DNA from: Candidatus Glassbacteria bacterium
GTDB taxonomy: Bacteria > Gemmatimonadota > Glassbacteria > GWA2-58-10
DNA: 42,403 nt
Assembly (NCBI GenBank): GCA_019456185.1
Contig: VRUH01000025.1
Coordinates: forward strand, 10,281-52,683
Direction of reading: 5' to 3'
Of this stretch, positions 33,580-41,877 are shown piece after piece (the stretch's first letter is position 1; every line of letters starts with the position of its first letter). The notes under the pieces are model-generated. The model made no database searches and was not told the origin of the DNA. It saw only the letters and a list, made by a program, of their open reading frames with translations. The position numbers and the translations under genes were made by a program.

Positions 33580-35211
33580 CTACTGAAGCAGGGTCAGTAC
33601 GTTGTTGCTCAAAGCATTGGCCTGCGCCAGGAAACTGGTGCCCGACGCGGTGAGAATCTGAGCCGAGGTGAATTCGATCACCTCGCTCGAGAAATCCAGG
33701 TCCCTGATCTGAGACTCGGAGGCCATCAGGTTTTCCTCGGCAACACGCAGGTTGGATATCGTGTTTTCCAGCCTGTTCTGGACCGCACCCAAAGTGGAAC
33801 GCTGGGAGCTTACCAGACCCAGGGCCCGGTCGATCGGCTTGATCGCTTCCTGGGCCAGGATTTGATCGCTGATGTTCAGCCCGTTGACTCCGAGGCTCTT
33901 GGCAGTCATGTCTCCGATCTGGGTATTGATGAAGTTGCCGTGGTTAGGACCGATCTGGAAACTCAGCGGACGGGGCGAAACCTGGACCACGAAGCCGTCC
34001 GGGCCCGGAGTTGCGTTGTTCACATTCTTGACAATCCGGTAGGCTCCGACCTGAGTCACTTCGGTGGCGCTGAGACTGATATCGAGCGTGGTGCGGAAAT
34101 TGATATCCACACCCTCGATCAGGTTGCTGGCCCGGTTGCCGAATACGCGCGAGGTTTTGGTCGAGATCAGGCCCTCGCCTATATCCTTCACGGTCAGCGA
34201 GAACACCGGCTGCACCGGACGCTGGATTTCGTTGAATCCCAGCGCGGTCAGCAGCGAACTCTCACCACCGAACACCAGCGTCACGCCGGATTCCGGAGTG
34301 GTGATAACCATGCTGGTGGCCCCTGGGGCCCCGCCGGCCGGAGCCAGGCCGATACTGCCGATACTCACCAGCGAAGCACCCTCGGACTTGTTGGCGGCCA
34401 GGCCGAGATCGGTTGTGGTATCGGGATTGTTGATCGCCAGCGAGATCTTGTTCGCCAGCTCGCCCAGCGTATCGGTGGCGAACACCTGCACGCGGGAGAT
34501 CTTGTTGTCGGCGTTGCTGCTCAGGGTCAGGGTCACCGAATCCTGCCCGCCGGCAAACACTGAGAACTCCTGCAGACGGCTAATCGACTGCAACTGGGTA
34601 TTTGCAGTTGCGTCCCGCGGAACGCCGGCCTCGGTGATCCGCACGAAAGTCTGCGAGTTCTGGACCTGCAGCTGTCCCAACTCCACGGCGCTGATCGCCA
34701 CCGAGAACGTACCGCCCCGGCCGACGTTGCCGACGATGATACCCTTGACGTTACCGGGGTCATCGGAGCTGACCAGCGCGCCAACGTTGCCGTTGAGCAG
34801 GTTGATGCTGTTGAACGAAGTGGTCAGGGCGATCCTGTCCAGCTCGTCGATCAACTGGAATATCTCCTCCTGCAGGGCCTTGCGGTCACTGCTGGTCAGC
34901 GTGCCGTTGGCAGACTGGATCGCCAGCGAGCGCATCCGCTGCAGGACATTGTGCTGTTCACCAAGCGCTCCCTCGGCAGTCTGGATCAGCGAGATAGCAT
35001 CCTGGCTGTTGGCCACCGCCCGGCTGAGTCCGATTACCTGGGCACGCAGGTTCTCGGCGATAGTCATGCCGGCCGCATCATCGGCGGCCCGGTTGATCCG
35101 CAGGCCGCTGGCCAGTTTTTCCATGCTTTTGCCTACGCGTTGGTTCTGCTCCACCAGGTTACGGCGGGTATTCAACGCCGGAATGTTGGTGTTAAGGGTA
35201 AGTCCAGCCAT
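33580..35211 (-). CDS. fliC: Flagellin 3, 543 aa
   Basis: N-terminal domain with SGLRINRAADDAAGMTIAENL, an IN-type motif (VQVFATDTLGELANKISLAINN), and C-terminus QANALSNNVLTLLQ. Same length as flagellin 2 and the most similar to it by eye. The D1 helix reads QRMRSLAIQ. The SD ATGGAGGAT follows a 6-bp GC hairpin. It lies in its own transcription unit, bounded by a terminator at 33511 and a weaker sigma-28-like element near 35980. Confidence 0.97.
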   Translation of the reverse strand: MAGLTLNTNIPALNTRRNLVEQNQRVGKSMEKLASGLRINRAADDAAGMTIAENLRAQVIGLSRAVANSQDAISLIQTAEGALGEQHNVLQRMRSLAIQSANGTLTSSDRKALQEEIFQLIDELDRIALTTSFNSINLLNGNVGALVSSDDPGNVKGIIVGNVGRGGTFSVAISAVELGQLQVQNSQTFVRITEAGVPRDATANTQLQSISRLQEFSVFAGGQDSVTLTLSSNADNKISRVQVFATDTLGELANKISLAINNPDTTTDLGLAANKSEGASLVSIGSIGLAPAGGAPGATSMVITTPESGVTLVFGGESSLLTALGFNEIQRPVQPVFSLTVKDIGEGLISTKTSRVFGNRASNLIEGVDINFRTTLDISLSATEVTQVGAYRIVKNVNNATPGPDGFVVQVSPRPLSFQIGPNHGNFINTQIGDMTAKSLGVNGLNISDQILAQEAIKPIDRALGLVSSQRSTLGAVQNRLENTISNLRVAEENLMASESQIRDLDFSSEVIEFTSAQILTASGTSFLAQANALSNNVLTLLQ

Positions 35212-35218
35212 AGTTTAA

Positions 35219-35256
35219 TCCTCCATGATTGTTACAGGCGGGCATCCATACCCGCC
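35219..35256 (-). promoter_or_regulatory. Flagellin 3 leader hairpin plus SD (candidate dual CsrA site)
   Basis: GGCGGG and CCCGCC (35256-35237) enclose the loop TATGGATG on the mRNA, so ANGGA is in the loop. The SD is TGGAGGA. Twenty nucleotides separate the two GGA motifs. Confidence 0.6.
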
Positions 35257-35535
35257 ATTTGTGATTCTCGCGGAAAAATGGCGCTTTCCGCGCAATGCAA
35301 CGGCCTGCCGCGCGCAGTCAGGCTTCAGATGCCTGTGCTGGCGCAACCTGCCGGTTGCTGAATTGAGTTTTCACAGTCTCCTGAGAAAAAGAGTCCGGAT
35401 CGTCTCATCACCCTCCTTTGACTGAATTTAAACTCCACGGAATATCGAAGTTACGGTTCGTTATCCGAAGTATTTTGCCGTTTCAATTCAGGGCGATCTC
35501 TCGCTTATCGCTCCAGGGCGTACTTTACCCCCCAG

Positions 35536-35569
35536 CGGCAGGGAGCTGACTCGATCCCTGCCGTTTTTT
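35536..35569 (+). terminator. Orphan plus-strand terminator opposite the flagellin 3 leader
   Basis: CGGCAGGGA (35536-35544) and TCCCTGCCG (35555-35563) form a perfect 9-bp stem followed by six T. No plus-strand gene or convincing promoter lies upstream. Confidence 0.75.
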
Positions 35570-35767
35570 GACGGCGGAGCGGACTGCCGGTACGCGCGGT
35601 TAGGGGATCAGGCGCACAGCGGCCTGCGGACGGCTGCGGTCAACAGCCGTGCCGTACCATCGCGCACGATATATGGCGGAATATTCCGCTCCTGCCATCA
35701 AGCGGCGTCGCGCCCGGGTCAGCTGACCCGGGTTATGTGGCTTTTTTTATCAGCCGGCAGGCATAAG

Positions 35768-35783
35768 CGGACCTCCTTGTCCG
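35768..35783 (-). promoter_or_regulatory. Isolated CsrA-like hairpin with AAGGAG loop
   Basis: On the minus strand CGGAC-AAGGAG-GTCCG forms a 5-bp hairpin with the GGA in the loop. GGACAAGGAGGT agrees with the CsrA consensus at 10 of 12 positions. A four-codon frame (ATGCCTGCCGGC then TGA) follows at SD distance but may be chance. It lies within the predicted flagellin 3 leader. Confidence 0.4.
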
Positions 35784-35979
35784 GGGCGGGCCATCCGTGG
35801 CCCGGTCGCGTTAGGGGTTAACTGAGAATCGAAAGCGGAGTCCGTCTGCCCCAGAGTATATCCAGGGACCACGCGGTTGTTGGATGGCAGCGTCCTCCGC
35901 AAATCAGCTTCCGGAAAGCCGGGTCCTGCCGGGGCTCCGGCATCCCTGGCTGATATTACCATATTATGTTTCGCTTTCG

Positions 35980-36007
35980 CAGTCGGCATATGGTTCGAGT
36001 ATCTTTA
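35980..36007 (-). promoter_or_regulatory. Weak sigma-28-like promoter upstream of flagellin 3
   Basis: TAAA (36007-36004), 16-bp spacer, GCCGACTG (35987-35980). Five of eight -10 positions match and the spacer is one base long. No better site was found in the region. Confidence 0.35.
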
Positions 36008-36230
36008 TCTTCAATGCCCGCCAATCATCTTTCCGGGCGCACTCCGGCCCTGGAAATCCGATCCACGGACCTGGATCGGTCTTACCGCGCCGGTACCACT
36101 ACCGGCCAGGGGCCGGTATGAGACACTGCGCACTTTACTTATACGAGGCCCCTGCGTTTTCTGCCAGGGCCCTTGTTAGCGTGCTTTTCAGGCAATTACT
36201 TCATCTTTGTCTATGCGCCGTCGGCCGGAA

Positions 36231-37889
36231 TTATCCTCCGATCAGCGTCAGCACCGTACCGCTCAAGGCGTTGGCCTGGGCCAGGAAAATCGTGGCCGAC
36301 TGGGAGAGCACCTGCAGCGAGGTGAAATTGACGATCTCATCGCTGAAATCCAGGTCGCGGATCTGCGATTCGCTGCCGGTCAGGTTCTCTGAGGCCACCC
36401 GCAGGCTGTTGATCGTGCTTTCCAGCCTGTTCTGCACCGCACCGAGATTGGCGCGCTCGGAGTTGAGCCGTTTGAGCGCCTCGTCGACAGTACGGATCGA
36501 TTCGCCGGCCAGGGTCTGGTCGACAATATTAATCCCGCTGATTCCCAGACTGTTCGCGCTGATATCGCTGATCCGTGTTTTAAGCACATCTCCCTGGTTT
36601 GCGCCGATCTGGAACACCAGCGGACGGGGAATTATTTCCAGCAGAAACGTGTTATTCTGCCCTGACTGGCTGACAACCAGCACCGGCACGTTGAACGCGC
36701 CGACCCTTTCCACGTTGGTGCCCGACAGGCTGATATTCAGCGTGGGCCTGAACTTGATATCAACGCCCTGGATCAGCCCTTTTGCCCGCTCGCCGAACAC
36801 TTTAAGCGTACGCGGCAGAAATTTCTGGAACGGGCTTGAAACATTGTTAATGGTTACCGAGAACACAGGCGGCTCGCCGTCCTGAATCATATTGAACCCG
36901 AATGCACTCAACATCTTGTCATCGCCGCCCCACACCAGCCTGCGGCCCGGCTCGGGATTCATAATCGTCATCACCGTGCTGCCGGGCTGGCCTCCGGCCG
37001 GCGATTCGCCGACCGAGGAGATGCTTATCAGAGTCGCGCCCCGGCTGATTTCACCGCCCAGGTTGAGATCGGTGGTCCGCGAGGGGTCGTTGATCGCCAG
37101 GGATATCCGCTTGGCCGTGATATCCAGCGTATCGGTGGCGAACAGCTCGATCTCGGTGAGCTTGCTGTCGGCGTCGCTGCTCAGGGTGAGCGTAACGCTG
37201 CGCACACCGCCGTCGAACACCTTGAAGCTCTGGAAGCTGGAGATCGAGGCCAGGGTGGTGTTGCGCGTGGCGTCGAATATCTGGCCCCGCGAGTTTACCG
37301 TGGTCAGGATCCCCGTGCCCTGGATCTGGTTGTTGCCCAGCAGATACACTCCGCTGCTGGACCGGGCGACATTGATCGCCACGCTAAAGATCCCGCCGTC
37401 GCCCACATCGCCCACCACGATCCCGTTGACGTCCTGGGGATTGCTGGTGCTGACCAGGGCGGAGCTGTTCCCGTTGAGCAGGTTGATGCTGTTGTAGGTG
37501 GTGGTCTTGGCGATCCTGTTGATCTCGTCGATCAGAAGGGACACTTCGTTCTGGATCGCCTGCCGGTCCTTGCTGGTAAGCGTGCCATTGGCCGCCTGGA
37601 TCGAAAGCTGTCTGATCCGCTGCAGGAGCGAACTGCCTTCCTTCATTGCGCCCTCACCGGTCTGGATCAGGCTGATCCCTTCTAACGCGTTGGTCACGGC
37701 CCGGTTGAGGCCGATTATCTGGGATCGAAGGTTTTCGGCAATTGTGAGCCCTGCGGCATCGTCGGCGCTGCGGTTGATCCGAAGCCCGCTGGAGAGCCGT
37801 TCCATGCTCGTGCTCAGCGCGTCGGTCACCCGCAGCAGGTTGCGGTGTGCAGTGACAGCGGAAATATTTGTGTTCAGCGACAAAGCCAT
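36231..37889 (-). CDS. fliC: Flagellin 4, 552 aa
   Basis: The most divergent of the four. The N-terminal part has SGLRINRSADDAAGLTIAENL; a private insertion near residue 170 reads SSGVYLLGNNQIQGTG. The IN-type motif is IELFATDTLDITAKRISLAIND and the C-terminus ends VLTLIGG rather than LLx. The D1 helix reads QRIRQLSIQ. It is the gene closest to its own sigma-28 promoter (about 215 nt leader), and its leader has the best CsrA-type hairpin. It could be a minor or stage-specific filament subunit. Confidence 0.96.
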   Translation of the reverse strand: MALSLNTNISAVTAHRNLLRVTDALSTSMERLSSGLRINRSADDAAGLTIAENLRSQIIGLNRAVTNALEGISLIQTGEGAMKEGSSLLQRIRQLSIQAANGTLTSKDRQAIQNEVSLLIDEINRIAKTTTYNSINLLNGNSSALVSTSNPQDVNGIVVGDVGDGGIFSVAINVARSSSGVYLLGNNQIQGTGILTTVNSRGQIFDATRNTTLASISSFQSFKVFDGGVRSVTLTLSSDADSKLTEIELFATDTLDITAKRISLAINDPSRTTDLNLGGEISRGATLISISSVGESPAGGQPGSTVMTIMNPEPGRRLVWGGDDKMLSAFGFNMIQDGEPPVFSVTINNVSSPFQKFLPRTLKVFGERAKGLIQGVDIKFRPTLNISLSGTNVERVGAFNVPVLVVSQSGQNNTFLLEIIPRPLVFQIGANQGDVLKTRISDISANSLGISGINIVDQTLAGESIRTVDEALKRLNSERANLGAVQNRLESTINSLRVASENLTGSESQIRDLDFSDEIVNFTSLQVLSQSATIFLAQANALSGTVLTLIGG

Positions 37890-37896
37890 CGTTCCA

Positions 37897-37933
37897 TCCT
37901 CCTTGATGGTATATTAAGCATCCTTGCTTAATA
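37897..37933 (-). promoter_or_regulatory. Flagellin 4 leader hairpin plus SD (best dual CsrA site)
   Basis: TATTAAGCA and TGCTTAATA form a perfect 9-bp stem with the loop AGGA (37933-37912). CAAGGATG across the loop equals the core of the CsrA consensus CARGGAUG. The SD AAGGAGGA (37904-37897) is the second site, 18 nt away. Confidence 0.65.
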
Positions 37934-38110
37934 GGCGGCCTTTGTGTCGCAAGGGAAGGCCACCGGACCCGGCTGGATAAATAATCTTGGGGGATTATTC
38001 CAGTTTTTTTCTGTTTTACTCCTGTTAAAGGGCGTAATTGCTCCACGTGCCCGAATCCCCCTTTTCCCCTGGGGGATTCCGGCGCGGAAGGTCGTCGCCC
38101 TCATGCTCAG

Positions 38111-38137
38111 TTATCGTCATCTGGACGGTAGACTTTA
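38111..38137 (-). promoter_or_regulatory. Sigma-28 promoter of flagellin 4
   Basis: Minus strand TAAAGTCT (38137-38130), then GACGATAA (38118-38111), with 15 bases between TAAA and the -10. Seven of eight bases match in each box. It lies 55 bp after the cyclase-family stop. Confidence 0.75.
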
Positions 38138-38191
38138 GAAAATCGGCAGGGTACGCTTGGTTGAACGGTCAGTCCAGTGGCGGGAACCGGG

Positions 38192-38833
38192 CTATTCAAG
38201 CAGCACCGCCCGCACGGGCGAGGCCTCGGCGTGCTGTATTTTGAGCGGAATCGCCGCCAGCAGATACCGTCCCGGCTGCACCGCCGCCAGGTCGATACCC
38301 TCCAGGATCAGCATCCCGGCTCCGAGTATGATACGATGAGCCGGGTAGCCTTCCGCCCCAAAACGGTCGATCGAATGACAGTCCAGCCCCACCAGCGACA
38401 GTTCCAGGTCTGCGCAGACTGTCGCGGCTTCCGGGGTCAGGTAGACGTAATCCTCCACGAAACGGCTGCCGGTCAGGATTCCGCGCGAGGAGTTGACGGT
38501 GCGCAGCAGCAGGGCTTCGCCCCGGCACGCGCCCGAGGATTCGACCGTGTGAGCCTCAACGCACTCTCCCGGACCGTTATCGGCCACAACCGCCGGCAGG
38601 AAAAACCGCTCGGGCGGGAGGCTTTCCATTGTCGGTTCTCCGGCAAGAAAATGGGCCGGGAGGTCGAGATGGGTGCCAGCGTGGGCGCAGATATCGAAGG
38701 CGCTGACCTCCGCGCTATCGCCCCGTGAGAGCGAATAAACGCTCCTGCGCCCGAACGGCGGGTCGCCGGGGTAGACAGCCATGCCCGGTTTGACCGTGAT
38801 GCTGATATCATGGACTCGCGTAAAATTTTTCAC
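38192..38833 (-). CDS. Cyclase/kynurenine formamidase-family hydrolase, about 213 aa
   Basis: The signature HAGTHLDLPAHF (about residues 51-62) gives the metal-binding HxGTHxDxPxH of the putative cyclase family, which includes KynB, isatin hydrolase and related amidases. No tryptophan-catabolism gene is next to it, so the substrate is open. The GTG at 38833 follows GGAGAGG; an ATG at 38851, 4 bp after the stop of an upstream remnant, is the alternative start and could be translationally coupled. Confidence 0.82.
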   Translation of the reverse strand: MKNFTRVHDISITVKPGMAVYPGDPPFGRRSVYSLSRGDSAEVSAFDICAHAGTHLDLPAHFLAGEPTMESLPPERFFLPAVVADNGPGECVEAHTVESSGACRGEALLLRTVNSSRGILTGSRFVEDYVYLTPEAATVCADLELSLVGLDCHSIDRFGAEGYPAHRIILGAGMLILEGIDLAAVQPGRYLLAAIPLKIQHAEASPVRAVLLE

Positions 38834-38855
38834 CGCATCGCCTCTCCGCATCAGT

Positions 38856-39044
38856 TCAGATCAGCTTTGCCGGCCAGTCCACCGCCTCGCCGATCCGCTC
38901 GTTCTCGATTCCCATCATCGGCAGTTCGATTTCCTCGCCAGCTATCAATTGCTTCAATGCCAGGATAAAGACACCCTGAACATTTTTACGGTTCCTCGTC
39001 AGAGAGGATCTACGAAGTTCCGGCAACTGAAAACCGATGGGTAA
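38856..39044 (-). pseudogene. C-terminal remnant of an unidentified protein
   Basis: A 62-codon open frame without a usable start ends LPMMGIENERIGEAVDWPAK. Codon use is GC-rich as in real genes, and the stop is 4 bp before the cyclase ATG at 38851. It looks like the tail of a longer gene whose 5' part has been lost; an in-frame stop closes it upstream. I do not recognise the family. It could also be chance. Confidence 0.35.
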
Positions 39045-39187
39045 CTAACCTGAATGTAATCGCCTGCACAGGTGAGGAACAAGAAACAAATCATCGCCGC
39101 CAGGTGCAAGAATTGACTTTGAGCCGTCGAAGGTAATATTTTCTTATCACAACTTGCCCCGCCACTACCCCAGATCGGAGTCCGGCG

Positions 39188-41770
39188 ATGAGATTACTGT
39201 TCCGCTGCATTCCCGTTGCAATCTTAGTCTCCGCTTTTCTGCTGGCTTGTTCACCGGCGAGCAGGGAGATAAAGCTCACGCTTCCGGCCGACGAGCAGCC
39301 GCCCGCTCCCCGTCAGCTCCTGCACTATCCGCCCGAGGGTTATCCGGCCGGGGTCAACCCGCCCGGATTTTACTGGCGCGCTCATCCGGACGCGCTGGGC
39401 TACAGGTTTCTGCTCTTTCGCGACGGCAGCGGCACGCCGCTGGCGGTCCACGACAGCCTGAGATCGACCGCCACGGTGCTGAACGATCCGCTGCAGACCG
39501 GTGATTACAAGTGGTACGTAGCCTACCTGGATTCCTCCGGAACGCCGTTCGCCCGCTCGGAAGTCCGCTGGTTCAGCGTGGGCCGGGAGGCGCCGGAGCT
39601 GCCGATGCCCGACCTGGAGCAGCTTACCCGCCTGCTGGACGGACGGCGGCCGCGCCTGTTTTTCCGGCCCGACGGTGGGTTTGTGAGCGAAGTGCGCAGG
39701 CAGGTGGAGCAGGAACGCATCCCGCTCTGGGAGCGCAGCCGGACCCTGGCCGATGCCGCGCTGACCGAACCGCTCTACCCTGAACCGGCACCCTACAAGG
39801 ACGGAGTGTTCGAGGTGGGTGAGTGGCGCAGAATCTACACGCCCGGCAAACGGGGCAGCGCCCATGTCCTTCGCCTGGCGCTGGCCTGGAAAGTGACCGG
39901 CGAGCGTAAGTACCTCGACGGCGCGCGGAAATGGCTGCTGCACCTTGCCGGCTGGGACCCGGACGGAACCACCAGCTACAACCTGACGCTGCCCGATGGG
40001 TCGGAGGGCAATGACGAAGCCGGGATGCCGATTCTGGAGCGGATGGCGCTGGCTTATGACTGGATAGCCGATGAGTTGAGCCACGAAGATAAGGTGCAGG
40101 TGCTGGCCTCACTGCGACGCAGGGGTCAGCAGGTACTGGAGCATTACCGCGAGGTCGACTTTCTCTCGGCCCCCTGGTCCAACCACGATGTCCGCGTGCT
40201 GGCGTTTCTGGGCATGGCCGCGGTAAGCTGCCTGGGCGAGTTCCCCGAGGCCGAACAGTGGCTGGACTATGTCTTGCGCTCTTACCTGTCCACCTTTCCC
40301 ACCTGGGGTTCGGACGACGGGGGCTGGGCGCAGGGTCTCAGCTACTGGTCGGCATACGTGGGCTGGCACACGAATTTCCTCGATGGTCTGCGCAGCGCCA
40401 CCGGGATCAATCTCTACAGGAAACCATTTTTCCGTAACAACGGTTATTTCGCGGTCTATTTTCACCCTCCCTACGCAACCCGCGGCGGTTTCGGCGACCA
40501 CGGCGAGGCGGCGCCGAACCTGCCCGAGAAGCTGATGCTCTACAAGTTCGCCGCCGCGCTCGAAGACCCCGTGCTGCTCTGGCAGGCGGAAAATATCGAG
40601 GTGCCGGGCGGGATCGAGTCGAAGCTGCAGGTGAGGGACGAGGACTGGAGCTGGTACGAATGGTTTGTCGAGGACGTTTTCGCGGTGCTCTGCCCCCCGC
40701 CTGCGGGCTTCCAGCCGCAAGCGCCGACCGGACTCGAGGACTCACGATGGTTGAAGGATATCGGCTGGGTGGCCATGCACTCGGCGCTGGGCGAGGCGGA
40801 GCGCGATGTATGGGCGCTGTTCAAGTCCAGCCGCTACGGGTCGTTCAGCCACAGCCACGCCGACCAGAACAGCTTCCAGTTCAACGCCTGGGGCCGGGCG
40901 TTGCTGATCGATTCCGGTTACTATCCCTGGTTCGGCAGCCCGCACCACAACCTCTGGACCCGCCAGACAAAGGCTCACAACGCCGTGCTGGTCAACGGCC
41001 GCGGACAGGCCTCCAGCGACATGGCCGCCGCGGGGACAATTACACAGTACCAGCCGAATGGACTCGTGACATTTGTCACCGGCGACGCCACCGCCGCCTA
41101 TAACGCTCCGATGAACGATTTTACGGTCGAGCAGTGGCAGGAACTGCTGGACGAGCCGCTTCCACCCGCTGGACCCGAGGTGAGAGCCGCACGACGTACG
41201 CTGGCTTTTCGCGGAGAAGCCCAGGAGCGCAACCTGGAACTTCGCGGCGAACCGGGCCGGCCCTGGCTGGCGGTTCACGACTACCTGGCCGCCGCCGAAC
41301 CGACCACTTTCCAGTTCATGCTCCACGCCCTGGAGCGGATGGAGTACGACAGCAAGCAGGGCACGGTGTTCGTGGACAACGGGCCGGTGCGCTGCGTGGT
41401 GCGGATCATTGCCAGCCAGCCGCTGGAATTCAGCCAGACCGACAAGTTCAACGTCCCGCCGGGCGAACGCTACGAAGGCGCTGCCAACCAATGGCATTTA
41501 ACGGTAAGTACTGCCGGCAAAGCACTCGAGGCAAAATTCCTGGCGATCATGGTGCCGTTCAGGAGCACCGAGCCGGCGCCACGGATCGAGCTGGTTGAGG
41601 ACGGGAGCTGGCGCGGGTTCGAGGTCAACGGCGAAAAAGTGACAGCCTGGTGGGGCGAGGGGGAAACGGGCACGGACCTCCCGGCTACGGCCAAAGCAGC
41701 GCCAGCGAGGATTCAGGTCGATCTGGGCGAGGACGTCCAGGCACAATACCGTCGCTACGATTGCAAATGA
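39188..41770 (+). CDS. Heparinase II/III-like polysaccharide lyase, lipoprotein, 860 aa
   Basis: A lipoprotein signal peptide (ILVSAFLLACS, lipobox LLAC) suggests membrane anchoring outside the cytoplasm. The N-terminal part has a fibronectin-like region and an alpha/alpha toroid as in DUF4962-type proteins. The heparinase II/III core has SFSHSHADQNSFQF and then SGYYPWFGSPHHNLWTRQ with His and Tyr expected in metal binding and catalysis; a beta-sheet tail follows. Uronic-acid polysaccharides such as heparin-like glycans or alginate are plausible substrates, but specificity cannot be read. GGAG ribosome binding site. No sulfatase or transporter is adjacent. Confidence 0.88.
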   Translation: MRLLFRCIPVAILVSAFLLACSPASREIKLTLPADEQPPAPRQLLHYPPEGYPAGVNPPGFYWRAHPDALGYRFLLFRDGSGTPLAVHDSLRSTATVLNDPLQTGDYKWYVAYLDSSGTPFARSEVRWFSVGREAPELPMPDLEQLTRLLDGRRPRLFFRPDGGFVSEVRRQVEQERIPLWERSRTLADAALTEPLYPEPAPYKDGVFEVGEWRRIYTPGKRGSAHVLRLALAWKVTGERKYLDGARKWLLHLAGWDPDGTTSYNLTLPDGSEGNDEAGMPILERMALAYDWIADELSHEDKVQVLASLRRRGQQVLEHYREVDFLSAPWSNHDVRVLAFLGMAAVSCLGEFPEAEQWLDYVLRSYLSTFPTWGSDDGGWAQGLSYWSAYVGWHTNFLDGLRSATGINLYRKPFFRNNGYFAVYFHPPYATRGGFGDHGEAAPNLPEKLMLYKFAAALEDPVLLWQAENIEVPGGIESKLQVRDEDWSWYEWFVEDVFAVLCPPPAGFQPQAPTGLEDSRWLKDIGWVAMHSALGEAERDVWALFKSSRYGSFSHSHADQNSFQFNAWGRALLIDSGYYPWFGSPHHNLWTRQTKAHNAVLVNGRGQASSDMAAAGTITQYQPNGLVTFVTGDATAAYNAPMNDFTVEQWQELLDEPLPPAGPEVRAARRTLAFRGEAQERNLELRGEPGRPWLAVHDYLAAAEPTTFQFMLHALERMEYDSKQGTVFVDNGPVRCVVRIIASQPLEFSQTDKFNVPPGERYEGAANQWHLTVSTAGKALEAKFLAIMVPFRSTEPAPRIELVEDGSWRGFEVNGEKVTAWWGEGETGTDLPATAKAAPARIQVDLGEDVQAQYRRYDCK

Positions 41771-41786
41771 GCGGTTGTATCGAATT

Positions 41787-41836
41787 ACACACCCCGCCTG
41801 CTGGCGCAGGCACCCCTCTCGAGAGGGGAATTTTAC
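41787..41836. repeat. Terminal half of the palindromic repeat element, inverted (block C)
   Basis: ACACACCCCGCCTGCTGGC then AGGCACCCCTCTCGAGAGGGG is the reverse complement of the 3' end of block B (12892-12939), including the same GCCTGCGCCAGCAGGC hairpin. The rest of the element is absent. It lies between the lyase gene and the transposase. Confidence 0.8.
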
Positions 41837-41877
41837 AGTCTCGTTCAGAAGATTACCCGTAGCGACTGTCTTGAGAA

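Larger units (their letters stand above)
35212..36230. other. Palindrome-rich intergenic region between flagellins 3 and 4
   Basis: Holds the flagellin 3 leader hairpin, a second SD-like hairpin, a plus-strand terminator and the 20-bp perfect palindrome at 35713-35732 (CCCGGGTCAG and its complement). It also has GCGGAATATTCCGC near 35671-35684 and a weak sigma-28-like element. No gene is supported. Confidence 0.75.
37890..38191. other. Leader and promoter region of flagellin 4
   Basis: Contains the leader hairpin and SD, a 7-bp hairpin near 37980-37999, a 9-bp stem GAATCCCCC...GGGGGATTC near 38051-38077, and the sigma-28 promoter. No gene. Confidence 0.7.
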
